Below are positions 1 through 8,049 of a stretch of DNA of 22,571 bases, piece by piece; position 1 is the first letter of the stretch, and each line of letters starts with the position of its first letter. A program made the position numbers and the translations under genes. This stretch comes from Lachnospiraceae bacterium (lineage in GTDB: Bacteria > Bacillota > Clostridia > Lachnospirales > Lachnospiraceae): NCBI GenBank assembly GCA_003488965.1, contig DNJW01000083.1, positions 1 to 22,571 on the forward strand, given 5' to 3'. The notes below the pieces were generated by a model. It saw only the letters and a program-made list of their open reading frames with translations. It was not told where the DNA came from and ran no database searches.

Positions 1-109
1 TCAAGGGTCTGCTTATGGAATATACAAGCTGCACAATTCGTAATTAGAAAATCAGAGTTTCGCAATTACCTAAAAAATAAATATAAGGGGAAGGAGCACA
101 GCCATTGGA

Positions 110-1189
110 ATGAAGAATAGAATCTATGTTTGCCACACATATTATCATGTGTATGTGGCATGCCTGAAGGAATTGAATCTGCCAAGGGAAGAGAGGAAAC
201 AGGCGGATTTGGTGCTAAGCACTATGTCCAATGATTTCGGTGATTTAAAAAGCCGGGCATTAAGGTGTGGCCTTTTTGACCAAGTGTATATGTTTGATGA
301 AAAAGAGGATGTGCATTTCCCGGAAGTAATGAAATATCATAAAGACAGAGGAAATCTGCTGTTTAATATGCTGACAAGGATAAAATATACAAAACTGCTG
401 GGGAAGAGGCAGGAAGCTTATGTTCCGGTGGATTTTAAGGAGTATAAGGATGTGTATGTATTTTGTGATTCCGACCCGATTGGCTATTATTTAAGCTATA
501 AGAGAATTCCTTATCATGCCATGGAGGACGGTCTTGACTGTCTGGCTACTTATGATACGGCCCGGTATGACAATCGGGGACACTTTGGACTGAAAGCCTT
601 TCTGGCTGCCAGAAATCTTATTTTTATTCAAAACGGCTGGGCAAAATATTGTCTGGATATGGAAGTTAACGATTTGTCTGTATTGCCCTATCCCTGCCCG
701 AAATATATCGAAAGACCGAGAAAAGAACTGGTGGATAAGCTGGATAGGGAAGGGAAAGATATTCTGGTGAATCTGTTTATTGCGGATATGGATGAAATAA
801 GACGGAAGCTGGATATCGGGAATCATAAAAGCAGGATTCTGCTTTTGACGGAGCCCTTATGCAGCCTAGATGTAAGGGAACGGATTTTTAAGGACTGTAT
901 AGAAATGTACGGGAAAATAGACGGCGAAGAGCCGGTAGTTTTAATCAAACCCCATCCCAGAGACGTGCTGGATTACCGCAAAGTATTCCCGGAATACATT
1001 ATACTGGACGGAAAATTTCCCATGGAAGTTCTAAACTACATTCCGGACCTAAGGTTCCGCAGAGTAATTTCGGTATTTACGGTGGTACACGGAATCCAAT
1101 TTGCCGATGAAATCGTTTATCTGGGAGAAGATTTCATGGATAATTACGAGGCTCCCGAACTGCATAGGCAGAATGAAATGATAGAATAA
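110..1189 (+). CDS. Glycosyltransferase, GT52/polysialyltransferase-like
   Basis: Predicted cytoplasmic, GT-B-like glycosyltransferase of 359 residues. The sequence shows an acidic MEDG motif (E139-D140-G141) and a KPHPR motif (K280-R284), followed by a Ser/Thr/His stretch SVFTVVHG near residue 320. The acidic-acidic-Gly plus HP combination is the known signature of bacterial sialyl- and polysialyltransferases (GT52, GT38 and relatives). There is no signal peptide or membrane helix. The ATG has AAGGAG at 91-96 with a rather long 13-nt spacer. It probably adds a sugar, possibly a nonulosonic acid or another sugar, to the locus glycan; the donor cannot be read from the sequence and no CMP-sugar synthesis gene is in the window. 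The stop codon lies inside the left arm of the foldback that begins at 1188. Family assignment is fairly likely; substrate is unknown. Confidence 0.75.
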   Translation: MKNRIYVCHTYYHVYVACLKELNLPREERKQADLVLSTMSNDFGDLKSRALRCGLFDQVYMFDEKEDVHFPEVMKYHKDRGNLLFNMLTRIKYTKLLGKRQEAYVPVDFKEYKDVYVFCDSDPIGYYLSYKRIPYHAMEDGLDCLATYDTARYDNRGHFGLKAFLAARNLIFIQNGWAKYCLDMEVNDLSVLPYPCPKYIERPRKELVDKLDREGKDILVNLFIADMDEIRRKLDIGNHKSRILLLTEPLCSLDVRERIFKDCIEMYGKIDGEEPVVLIKPHPRDVLDYRKVFPEYIILDGKFPMEVLNYIPDLRFRRVISVFTVVHGIQFADEIVYLGEDFMDNYEAPELHRQNEMIE

Positions 1190-1324
1190 CGGTTTTGCCA
1201 TGGATGTTCCCTATGCCCGCTTTGGCGTTCTGCGTTGGTTGTCCCTCCTCCGGCTGCTGTCTGTTTTTTTGCGTTATTTGGGATGGAAGATGTTTCTTGA
1301 CAGAAAACCGGGAAACCCTAGGGC

Positions 1325-1348
1325 AAATCGCCCACGGATGGGCGATTT
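1325..1348 (+). other. Apical hairpin with CGGA loop
   Basis: AAATCGCCCA (1325-1334) pairs perfectly with TGGGCGATTT (1339-1348) around a CGGA loop. It is part of the centre of the foldback element. The GGA in the loop resembles CsrA/RsmA binding hairpins, but this is only a motif match. Confidence 0.75.
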
Positions 1349-1349
1349 A

Positions 1350-1381
1350 GGAAATACGGGACAAGGATGTCCCTTATTTCC
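1350..1381 (+). other. Apical hairpin with AGGA loop
   Basis: Positions 1350-1363 pair with 1368-1381 (13 of 14 positions; the mismatch is C1357/T1374) around an AGGA loop. The top of the hairpin reads ACAAGGATGT (1361-1370), which matches the core of the published CsrA selection consensus. Whether it is transcribed is unknown. Confidence 0.75.
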
Positions 1382-1555
1382 GACCCGGACGGTACCGATA
1401 CCTGTACTTTTCTGTTTAGAAACATCCCATCCAAAATTCCGCAAAAAAACAGACAGCAGCCGGAGGAGGGACAACCAACGCAGAACGTCAAAGCGGGCGT
1501 AGGGAACATCCATGGCAAAGCCGTTGCGGAATGTGAAACAAAATTCCCCATATCA

Positions 1556-1585
1556 TTGCAATCCCATCCCTATCTATGATAAAAT
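1556..1585 (+). promoter_or_regulatory. Possible sigma-A promoter before the ABC exporter
   Basis: TTGCAA at 1556-1561 and TAAAAT at 1580-1585 are separated by 18 nt. This would start transcription near 1592, leaving a leader of about 50 nt before the GTG at 1642. The -35 is weak (4 of 6) and the -10 is 5 of 6. It lies just downstream of the foldback element, where the exporter operon would need its own promoter if the foldback blocks read-through. Confidence 0.35.
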
Positions 1586-1641
1586 ATACTAATATTTTGC
1601 TGCCCGGATGACAGCAAAGGAAATATGCAGAGGTAAAATCC

Positions 1642-3399
1642 GTGGAAAAAATTCTTAAGAAACTAAATATTTTATTGGATAGAAAGCAGAAAAGAACCAT
1701 GTGTTTTCTGGTGTTTTTTATGCTTATCGGCGCGGCGCTGGAACTTCTTGGCGTGGGGCTTGTCTATCAGGCGGCGGGAATTATTACAGACCCGGAAATA
1801 TTGGAAAACAGCCAATTGCTGGCCAGTGTATATGAAATGCTCCATATGGAGAACATGGTTCAGTTTACCATGTTCATTATGGGGTCTTTAATTGCCGTAT
1901 TTGCGGTAAAAAATGCCTATCTGTTTTTTCAGAATAAAATGCAGTTTCAGTTTGTATACAGCAATCAGTTTGCTACATCCAGAAGGATGATGATTAATTT
2001 TATGCAAAGACCCTATGAATATTATTTGAATGCGGATACTTCCGTGATTCAAAGGAGTATTACTTCCGATGTAAATAATATGTACGGGTTGATTCTCAGT
2101 TTATTGCAGCTGGTAAGCGAGATGATTGTTTTTGTGGTGCTGACGGTTTATTGTCTGACTATGGATGTGGTTATGACAGGAACGGTGGCAGCGCTTCTGG
2201 TTGTGGTACTGATAATTATTAAAGGTGTTCTGAAGCCGATTATGAAAAAGGCAGGAGAGGAAAATCAGGATTTTTACAGCGGACTGTATAAATGGATTGA
2301 CCAGTCGGTAATGGGAATTAAAGAAATCAAGGTGGCAAATAAGGAGAGTTATTTTATCAATGAATACTGCAAATGCGGGGCAGGATATGTCAGTGCGGTG
2401 CAAAGGTATAACTTGTATAATGCTACGCCCCGGCTTTTAATTGAGACTGTGGCTATTGCAGGGATGATTTTATATATGATGGTACGGATTGCCCAGGGAA
2501 CTCCGGTGACGGAGATTATGCCCCAGCTGACTACGCTGGCTGTGGCGGCAATGCGCCTGATTCCCAGCGCGAACCGGATTAATAATTATCTGACATCCAT
2601 TGCCTATTTTGAACCCTTTTTTATGGGAGTTACCGATAATCTGCAGGAAGAAATACGGGATGAAAGCGTGGATTATAACGAAGAGGCTTATCGGAAGAAA
2701 AAAGATGTGGAAAAACTTCCGGTTAAAAAGGAAATCCTGCTGAAGGATATTACTTACAAATATCCCAATGCGGATGTGCTGATTTTCGATAGGGCGACGA
2801 TGAGCATACCGATAGGAAAATCGGTGGGTGTTGTGGGAACGTCCGGCGCAGGCAAGACTACCGTGGTGGATATTATGCTGGGGCTTTTACGGCTGCAGTC
2901 AGGTGAGATACTGGCCGACGGAGTAGAGGTAAGGGAGCATTATGAATCCTGGCTGAAAAATATCGGATACATTCCCCAGACTATATTTATGATTGATTCT
3001 TCTATACGGAAGAATGTAGCTTTTGGTTATGCGGATGAGGATATTGATGACGGGAAAGTATGGGCGGCATTAAAGGAAGCCCAGCTGGATGCATTTGTGA
3101 GAGGATTGCCGGAGGGACTGGATACGGGTATCGGTGAGAGAGGAATACGTATATCGGGCGGGCAGCGTCAGCGGATCGGCATTGCCAGGGCGCTGTTTGA
3201 AGACCCGGAAGTGCTTGTATTGGATGAAGCAACTTCGGCTCTGGACAATGAAACGGAAGCGGCGATTATGGACTCCATTAATCATCTGCATGGACGCAAG
3301 ACTTTGATTATTATAGCTCATAGACTGCAGACAATCGAAAAATGCGATATTGTTTACAGGGTAGAGGATGGACATGTTTCGAAAGTCCGCGGAGAATGA
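1642..3399 (+). CDS. ABC exporter, PglK/MsbA-type lipid-linked oligosaccharide flippase
   Basis: Fused permease-ATPase of 585 residues, predicted to flip an undecaprenyl-diphosphate-linked oligosaccharide across the cytoplasmic membrane. Residues 1-330 form a type IV exporter membrane domain, with clear helices near 20-42, 72-95, 148-195 and 262-285. The ATPase follows: Walker A G399-T406, Q-loop YIPQT, signature ISGGQRQR (504-511), Walker B LVLDEATSALD with D528/E529, and a switch His near 560. All catalytic residues are present. Length is close to Campylobacter PglK (about 564). The GTG start has AGAGG at 1629-1633 with an 8-nt spacer. The gene ends 16 nt before the GtrA-like gene start. 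The alternative, a drug exporter, is less likely given the glycan genes and the PglC/PglF/PglE homologues downstream. Confidence 0.85.
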   Translation: MEKILKKLNILLDRKQKRTMCFLVFFMLIGAALELLGVGLVYQAAGIITDPEILENSQLLASVYEMLHMENMVQFTMFIMGSLIAVFAVKNAYLFFQNKMQFQFVYSNQFATSRRMMINFMQRPYEYYLNADTSVIQRSITSDVNNMYGLILSLLQLVSEMIVFVVLTVYCLTMDVVMTGTVAALLVVVLIIIKGVLKPIMKKAGEENQDFYSGLYKWIDQSVMGIKEIKVANKESYFINEYCKCGAGYVSAVQRYNLYNATPRLLIETVAIAGMILYMMVRIAQGTPVTEIMPQLTTLAVAAMRLIPSANRINNYLTSIAYFEPFFMGVTDNLQEEIRDESVDYNEEAYRKKKDVEKLPVKKEILLKDITYKYPNADVLIFDRATMSIPIGKSVGVVGTSGAGKTTVVDIMLGLLRLQSGEILADGVEVREHYESWLKNIGYIPQTIFMIDSSIRKNVAFGYADEDIDDGKVWAALKEAQLDAFVRGLPEGLDTGIGERGIRISGGQRQRIGIARALFEDPEVLVLDEATSALDNETEAAIMDSINHLHGRKTLIIIAHRLQTIEKCDIVYRVEDGHVSKVRGE

Positions 3400-3415
3400 G
3401 AAAGGAAAATGGGAA

Positions 3416-3853
3416 ATGATAGAGTTTGCATGGAAAATGTATAAAAGGTATGAGGAAACAGTGAATTATCTGTTTTTTGGAGTGCTGGCATTTCTGGTGA
3501 ATATGCTTGCCTATGCACTGGCCGTATGGGTATTGCATGCGGATAATGAAAAAATGCTGCTCATATCCATATCTACGGCCTTTGCCTGGGTGGTGGCGGT
3601 GCTGTTTGCCTACTGGACAAACCGGACATTTGTTTTTAAAAGCAAAGTGACGGACAAAATCGGTATTTGGAAGGAGTTTTCCGCATTTGTGGGAGCGCGG
3701 GTTGTGACGGGAGTTCTGGAACAGGTAATTATGTATGTGATGGTAAATCTGCTTGGCATTCATAATATGATTGCAAAGTTCGTATGTAATATAGTAGTGA
3801 TTGTTTCAAATTACATATTCAGCAAACTGTTTATCTTTAAGAAAAAGCAGTGA
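3416..3853 (+). CDS. GtrA-family small membrane protein (putative Und-P-sugar flippase)
   Basis: A 145-residue protein with four predicted membrane helices (about 17-41, 49-75, 92-115, 120-143) and the family-typical WTNRTFVFKS and NYIFSKLFIFKKK segments. GtrA proteins are thought to flip undecaprenyl-phosphate monosaccharides made by GtrB-type transferases, so that GtrC/GT-C enzymes can use them outside the membrane. A GtrB/ArnC-type domain is indeed present at 9925-11493, and several GT-C candidates lie between. The chosen ATG at 3416 has AAAGGA at 3401-3406 with a 9-nt spacer. The frame is open upstream to 3368, but that start would overlap the ABC gene and has a poorer ribosome site. Confidence 0.85.
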   Translation: MIEFAWKMYKRYEETVNYLFFGVLAFLVNMLAYALAVWVLHADNEKMLLISISTAFAWVVAVLFAYWTNRTFVFKSKVTDKIGIWKEFSAFVGARVVTGVLEQVIMYVMVNLLGIHNMIAKFVCNIVVIVSNYIFSKLFIFKKKQ

Positions 3854-3884
3854 CAGGAATTGGATGAGGGGCAGGGGGAAGCAT

Positions 3885-5012
3885 ATGGGAAAGGAAAGAG
3901 GAAGGAAGGAAAGGCTGATAAATTATGAGCTGCTTCGTATAATAGCAATGCTTATGGTGATTACCCTTCATTATTTAAGCCATACGGGGATGCTCCTGAC
4001 CGCAGGAGGAGAAGGAGGCAGCAGCAGAGTTTTGGGTATGCTGACGGAATCCTTCTGTATTGTGGCAGTCAACGTATATGTGCTCATCAGCGGATATTTT
4101 TTATCGGAAGCCGGGTTTAAAATAAAGAGGGTTCTCATACTGGTCTGCCAGGTGCTTTTTTATGCGATACTGATTCCGTTGATTATGACGGGCGCAGGCT
4201 TGTCTGCAAACGGAGGGGAGGAGGGTATTTACGGGCTGATACAGTATGTTTTTCCTTTGCAGACGGAACATTACTGGTTTGCGGCTTCTTATGTATATTT
4301 ATATTTATTTACGCCGTTGTTAAATATTGCGGTAAAGGGGATGGGAAAACGGCAGCTTCAGATTACCATAGGAGGCCTGCTGCTGCTGTTTTGCGGATGG
4401 AAAAGTATTGTTCCAGTACATTTTGTGATGGATAGGGCGGGCTATGATTTCGGCTGGTTTTTATGTGTATATCTGGTGGCGGCATATATCAGGAGGTACG
4501 GCTGCCGGCTGATTCAGGACGCAAAACGGGCATGGGGGCTTTATGTTGGTTCTGCTTTGCTGATTTTTGCCATGGGAACCGGCTTGTATATGATAAACAG
4601 AAGAACGGGGCAGTTTGCGTATTATATGGAAGTGCCCTATCATTATAATTTTGTTTTTTGCCTGCTAGGGGCGGTAGGTTTATTTGGCGCTTTCCGTTAT
4701 GTGAGAATTCCGGAAGGCAGATGGAAGCGGCTGATTTGCAGACTGTCGCCGCTGACATTCGGCGTATATCTGTTTCATGAGCATATCGATATACGGAACG
4801 AATGGACGGGATGGATAGAGGATTTTATCGGGCCGGTGGCCCAGACGGGTATCGGCGGCTTTATTTTACATCTATGTCTGTCTGTGTTTGCGGTTTATAT
4901 TGCGGGAAGCTTTATTGACGGGATACGGCTGAATATTTTCCGCTTTGTGGGGAGATATCTGGAAAATACGAAAATAGCCGGAGCAATACGGAAATTGGAT
5001 GGAGAATGGTAA
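3885..5012 (+). CDS. Acyltransferase family 3 membrane O-acyltransferase
   Basis: A polytopic protein of 375 residues, about ten membrane helices, predicted to transfer an acyl group (often acetyl) to a sugar hydroxyl of the glycan or lipid-linked intermediate. The N-terminus carries the family's R-X10-H motif (R18...H29 within YELLRIIAMLMVITLHY). The C-terminal part has LTFGVYLFHEH, also typical of the OafA/WecH/NolL-type family. The chosen ATG at 3885 has AGGGGG at 3873-3878 with a 6-nt spacer; the frame is open upstream to 3801, which would overlap the GtrA-like gene. Acyl donor and acceptor cannot be read from the sequence. It fits glycan O-acetylation within the locus. Confidence 0.82.
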   Translation: MGKERGRKERLINYELLRIIAMLMVITLHYLSHTGMLLTAGGEGGSSRVLGMLTESFCIVAVNVYVLISGYFLSEAGFKIKRVLILVCQVLFYAILIPLIMTGAGLSANGGEEGIYGLIQYVFPLQTEHYWFAASYVYLYLFTPLLNIAVKGMGKRQLQITIGGLLLLFCGWKSIVPVHFVMDRAGYDFGWFLCVYLVAAYIRRYGCRLIQDAKRAWGLYVGSALLIFAMGTGLYMINRRTGQFAYYMEVPYHYNFVFCLLGAVGLFGAFRYVRIPEGRWKRLICRLSPLTFGVYLFHEHIDIRNEWTGWIEDFIGPVAQTGIGGFILHLCLSVFAVYIAGSFIDGIRLNIFRFVGRYLENTKIAGAIRKLDGEW

Positions 5013-5066
5013 CAGGCAGGACGGCTGGACTGATACGGAAAATTTCCGCAAGAGGAGTCTGAAACG

Positions 5067-6806
5067 ATGAGAGCAGTAACAAGACCGGAGAGAAAATTTT
5101 ATAGGGAGATAAGGATTCTGGAAAAAGCAATTTTTCCGGCAATTTTGCTGATTTATCCCTTGCTGCTTATCCATCAGGGAATTGATGTTTCGGATACCAC
5201 GTATTCTCTGGGGTATTATCGTTTTATGGAAGAGATGGATATTACATGGGTATTGGCAACCTATCTTGCAAATGTGGCGGGGGCGTTTCTGATGAAGCTG
5301 CCGATGGGCAATACGCTGCTGGGAATGAATTTTTATACCGGCCTTTTGGCGGCTGCCATTGCCCTTATTTGTTATTATGCCCTTTCAAAACGGATGCCGT
5401 CATGGATTGTTTTTTTGGGAGAACTGATAGCGCTTAGCCTGTGCTGGTGTCCTACTACCATTCTGTATAATTATCTGACTTATTTTTTCTTTGCTGCGGG
5501 AACTGTTTTTTTGTGCAAGGCATTGTGGGAGGAACGGGATGTTTATTTTCTGCCTGCCGGTATCTGTCTCGGACTGAATGTGATGGTGCGTTTTCCAAAT
5601 CTGGCAGAAGCGGCTCTTATCGTTGTAGTATGGTATGCGGGATGGCTGAACAAAGATAAAATAGGGGTAACGGCAAAGCGGACCGGACTGTGTTTTGCGG
5701 GATATTTGGCAGGGATGGGAAGTGTGCTTTGCGTTATTATGATTCAATATGGGGCGGGTGCTTTCGGAGATATGATTGGGAGCTTGTTCGGAATGGGCGG
5801 GGAGGCTTCGGATTATACCTTGGCAGGCATGATATTGTCTACGGCTTCCGCTTATCTGGCAGGATTGAAATGGATGGCTTATATGGTTCCCTGTGCGGGG
5901 GCGGGGGCGGTCATGTTTTGTATCCGCAAGGGCCGGTACGAAAGGATAAAGAAAATTCTTTATTGTGCCGGGATTCTTATTCTGCTTCGTTTCTACTGGG
6001 GGCAGGGGATGTTTTCTTTCCGTTATTATAATGAAGGATGTGTTTTCCAATGGATGATGCTGTTTCTTATTCTTACGGCAATCTGCTGTATCGCAGGAAT
6101 CGGGGGCTTTATTTCAAGAGACAATAGGGATAGGATTCTGGCAGCAGCGGTGCTTGTTATTCTGCTGATTACGCCCTTGGGAAGCAATAATTATACGTAT
6201 CAGAATATGAACAATATGTTTTTTCTGGCACCATATACTTTGTGGGTATGCTGGCGTATCTGGTTAAGGACAAGACATAAAAGCATTCATTTTCCCTGGC
6301 AGGCATTTGGGGCAGTGATTCTGCTGATGACATTGGTGCAGGGGATTGGTTTTGGCTGCTGTTATGTATTCCGGGATGGAATTTACGGGGAGGCGCGCAG
6401 TCAGACAGTGGAAAACAGCCCGGTATTAAAAGGGATGTACACCACCCGGGAAAATGCGGAAAGCCTTACGGGACTGATTGATTTTAGCGATAAAAACAGT
6501 GTGGGAAGCCGGCCGGTTCTGTTATGGGGAGATGCGCCGGGACTGAGTTATATTCTGGATGTGCCGTCTGCCATTTTTACTACATGGCCGGAGATTCCCA
6601 GCAATACCTATGATGCATTGAATGAAGCTCTTCTGGAGCTGGACTGGAATCCGGATATTATCTTGCATAATGAAGCGGGCAGGGATATAGTAGAAGGGGA
6701 GAAGACGGATTTGATATTGGATTATATAGAGGAAAATCATTACGAATGTATATATGAAAACCAGTGTTACAAAGTTTATCGTGTGAATAAAGGAGAGGAA
6801 GAGTAA
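5067..6806 (+). CDS. Putative GT-C-fold membrane glycosyltransferase
   Basis: A 579-residue protein with about 10-12 hydrophobic helices and a soluble C-terminal region of about 130 residues (from about 450). Right after the first helix, where the first extracytoplasmic loop of GT-C enzymes lies, is DVSDTTYSLGYYRFME with D40 and D43. Acidic residues at that position are the hallmark of polyprenyl-phosphate-sugar-dependent transferases (PMT/ArnT class). GLNVMVRFPN near residue 170 is also typical of such proteins. The ATG has AGAGGAG at 5051-5057 with a 9-nt spacer. It is likely to transfer a sugar from an undecaprenyl-phosphate donor on the outer face; the specific sugar is unknown. Its stop codon is followed at once by the hairpins of the rffA leader. 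Confidence 0.65.
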   Translation: MRAVTRPERKFYREIRILEKAIFPAILLIYPLLLIHQGIDVSDTTYSLGYYRFMEEMDITWVLATYLANVAGAFLMKLPMGNTLLGMNFYTGLLAAAIALICYYALSKRMPSWIVFLGELIALSLCWCPTTILYNYLTYFFFAAGTVFLCKALWEERDVYFLPAGICLGLNVMVRFPNLAEAALIVVVWYAGWLNKDKIGVTAKRTGLCFAGYLAGMGSVLCVIMIQYGAGAFGDMIGSLFGMGGEASDYTLAGMILSTASAYLAGLKWMAYMVPCAGAGAVMFCIRKGRYERIKKILYCAGILILLRFYWGQGMFSFRYYNEGCVFQWMMLFLILTAICCIAGIGGFISRDNRDRILAAAVLVILLITPLGSNNYTYQNMNNMFFLAPYTLWVCWRIWLRTRHKSIHFPWQAFGAVILLMTLVQGIGFGCCYVFRDGIYGEARSQTVENSPVLKGMYTTRENAESLTGLIDFSDKNSVGSRPVLLWGDAPGLSYILDVPSAIFTTWPEIPSNTYDALNEALLELDWNPDIILHNEAGRDIVEGEKTDLILDYIEENHYECIYENQCYKVYRVNKGEEE

Positions 6807-6807
6807 A

Positions 6808-6904
6808 GATTGAAAATAAAAAATTTTCAATCAGCAAGTTTGTGCCTGCGCGGCATCCACAAACTTGAAATCCATATATGGATTTGCGCAATAAAGCCGC
6901 GCAG
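6808..6904 (+). promoter_or_regulatory. Structured leader of the rffA-like gene
   Basis: Three inverted repeats follow one another. The first is 6808-6817 with 6823-6832 (10 bp, A5 loop). The second is 6835-6844 with 6858-6867 (10 bp, 13-nt loop). The third is the perfect 18-nt palindrome at 6868-6885. In addition, CTGCGCGGC in the loop of the second hairpin (6846-6854) is the exact complement of GCCGCGCAG at 6896-6904. That site lies just upstream of the ribosome site (TGAGG, 6908-6912). This could form a pseudoknot affecting translation, or the block could be a small dispersed palindromic element. No T-run follows, so an intrinsic terminator is not supported. Confidence 0.7.
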
Positions 6905-6918
6905 AAATGAGGTAAAAG

Positions 6919-8049
6919 ATGATTAATTTTAATGTGCCCCCTTTTGTGGGGAAAGAGATGGAATATATGAGGCAGGCAGTAGAGGACCAGAAGATTTGCG
7001 GGGACGGCGCGTTTACGATGAAGTGCAGCCAGTGGATAGAGGAAAAAACAGGGACGGCAAAATGCCTTCTTACGACTTCATGTACCCATGCCCTGGAGAT
7101 GGCGGCACTGCTGGCGGATATCCAGCCGGGGGATGAGGTGATTATGCCGTCCTATACCTTTGTTTCCACAGCGGATGCTTTTGTGCTGCGGGGAGCGAGA
7201 GTGATTTTTGTGGATATCCGGCCTGATACGATGAACATTGACGAAAACTTGATTGAAGCGGCTGTTACGGATAGGACAAAGGCCATTGCGGTAGTGCATT
7301 ATGCCGGAGTGGGCTGTGAGATGGATAAAATTATGGAGATTGCCGGACGGTACGGGCTGCTTGTGGTAGAGGATGCTGCCCAGGGAATGATGGCTTCTTA
7401 TAAGGGGAAGCCTCTGGGAACCATCGGGGATTTTGGCTGTTTTAGTTTCCATGAGACTAAAAATTACAGTATGGGCGAAGGCGGCGCGCTGCTGATAAGG
7501 GATGCCGGCTATATAGAAAGGGCGGAGATTTTCAGGGAGAAGGGCACGAACCGGAGCAAGTATTTCCGGGGACAGGTGGACAAGTACCGTTGGATGGACT
7601 TCGGTTCTTCTTACCTTCCCAGCGATATGAATGCGGCATATCTGTATGCCCAGCTGGAGGTGGCGGACGAAATCAACGATATCCGTCTGTCGAGATGGAA
7701 AAGCTATTACGAGAAGCTGCTGCCCTTGGCAGAGAGCGGCAGGATAGAGCTGCCCTTTATTCCGGAGGGATGCGTCCATAACGGGCATATGTTCTATATC
7801 AAGGCCGGGGATTTGGAGGAGCGGACGGCGCTTATTGATTTTCTGAAAAAAAATGGAATATTGGCAGTATTTCATTATGTTCCGCTGCATACGGCTCCGG
7901 CAGGGATGAAGTTCGGGAGTTTTCATGGGGAAGATAGGTATACCACAAAGGAAAGCGACAGAATTTTGCGTCTGCCCATGTTTTATAAGCTGACGGAGGA
8001 AGAAGTAGGATATATCAGCGGCAAAGTAAAGGAATTCTATGGTGCTTAA
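6919..8049 (+). CDS. rffA: dTDP-4-amino-4,6-dideoxygalactose transaminase (RffA/WecE family)
   Basis: PLP-dependent sugar aminotransferase of 376 residues that converts dTDP-4-keto-6-deoxyglucose to dTDP-Fuc4N using glutamate. The sequence follows E. coli WecE closely along its whole length, with GDEVIMPSYTFVSTA, VEDAAQG, SFHETKNYS, REKGTNRS, FRGQVDKY and FHGEDRYTTKES. The PLP lysine is K181, the position I recall for E. coli WecE. The ATG is preceded by TGAGG at 6908-6912 with a 6-nt spacer and by a strongly structured 112-nt leader. It overlaps the next gene by 11 nt, so the two are probably coupled. The rmlA/rmlB genes that would supply its substrate are not in the window. The product is probably used by the GNAT-ArnC fusion downstream. 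Confidence 0.92.
   Translation: MINFNVPPFVGKEMEYMRQAVEDQKICGDGAFTMKCSQWIEEKTGTAKCLLTTSCTHALEMAALLADIQPGDEVIMPSYTFVSTADAFVLRGARVIFVDIRPDTMNIDENLIEAAVTDRTKAIAVVHYAGVGCEMDKIMEIAGRYGLLVVEDAAQGMMASYKGKPLGTIGDFGCFSFHETKNYSMGEGGALLIRDAGYIERAEIFREKGTNRSKYFRGQVDKYRWMDFGSSYLPSDMNAAYLYAQLEVADEINDIRLSRWKSYYEKLLPLAESGRIELPFIPEGCVHNGHMFYIKAGDLEERTALIDFLKKNGILAVFHYVPLHTAPAGMKFGSFHGEDRYTTKESDRILRLPMFYKLTEEEVGYISGKVKEFYGA

Larger units (their letters stand above)
1188..1525. repeat. 338-bp foldback element (long inverted repeat)
   Basis: Positions 1188-1307 are nearly the exact reverse complement of 1408-1525, giving arms of about 120 bp. Most of the outer 90 bp is identical; mismatches cluster near the inner ends. 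The 100-nt centre holds two further perfect or near-perfect hairpins (1325-1348 and 1350-1381), both with 4-nt loops containing GGA, and an enclosing CCGGG/CCCGG pair (1308-1312 with 1384-1388). The left arm begins inside the TAA stop of the upstream gene. The two arms give the same apparent peptide from opposite strands, so the open frames here are symmetry artefacts. It could be a MITE-like or other dispersed palindromic element, or a structured RNA. No transposase and no clear target-site duplication was seen. Confidence 0.9.

Noticed and set aside
1..120. Open frame from the window edge to TAG at 118-120, possibly the end of an upstream gene overlapping the first gene by 11 nt
   Set aside because: Only 39 codons and no recognisable motif. 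The region shares a non-coding motif with 19454-19464, and a second frame stops at 41-43, so the true upstream end cannot be decided.
1200..1579. Several overlapping open frames on both strands between the GT52-like gene and the ABC exporter
   Set aside because: They lie in the inverted repeat. The same apparent peptide start (MDVPYARF) appears on both strands because the arms are reverse complements. They have no good ribosome site and look non-native.
6808..6832. Hairpin after the GT-C stop codon read as an intrinsic terminator
   Set aside because: The stem is AT-rich and followed by AGCAAG, with no T-run. rffA follows closely and is probably in the same operon.
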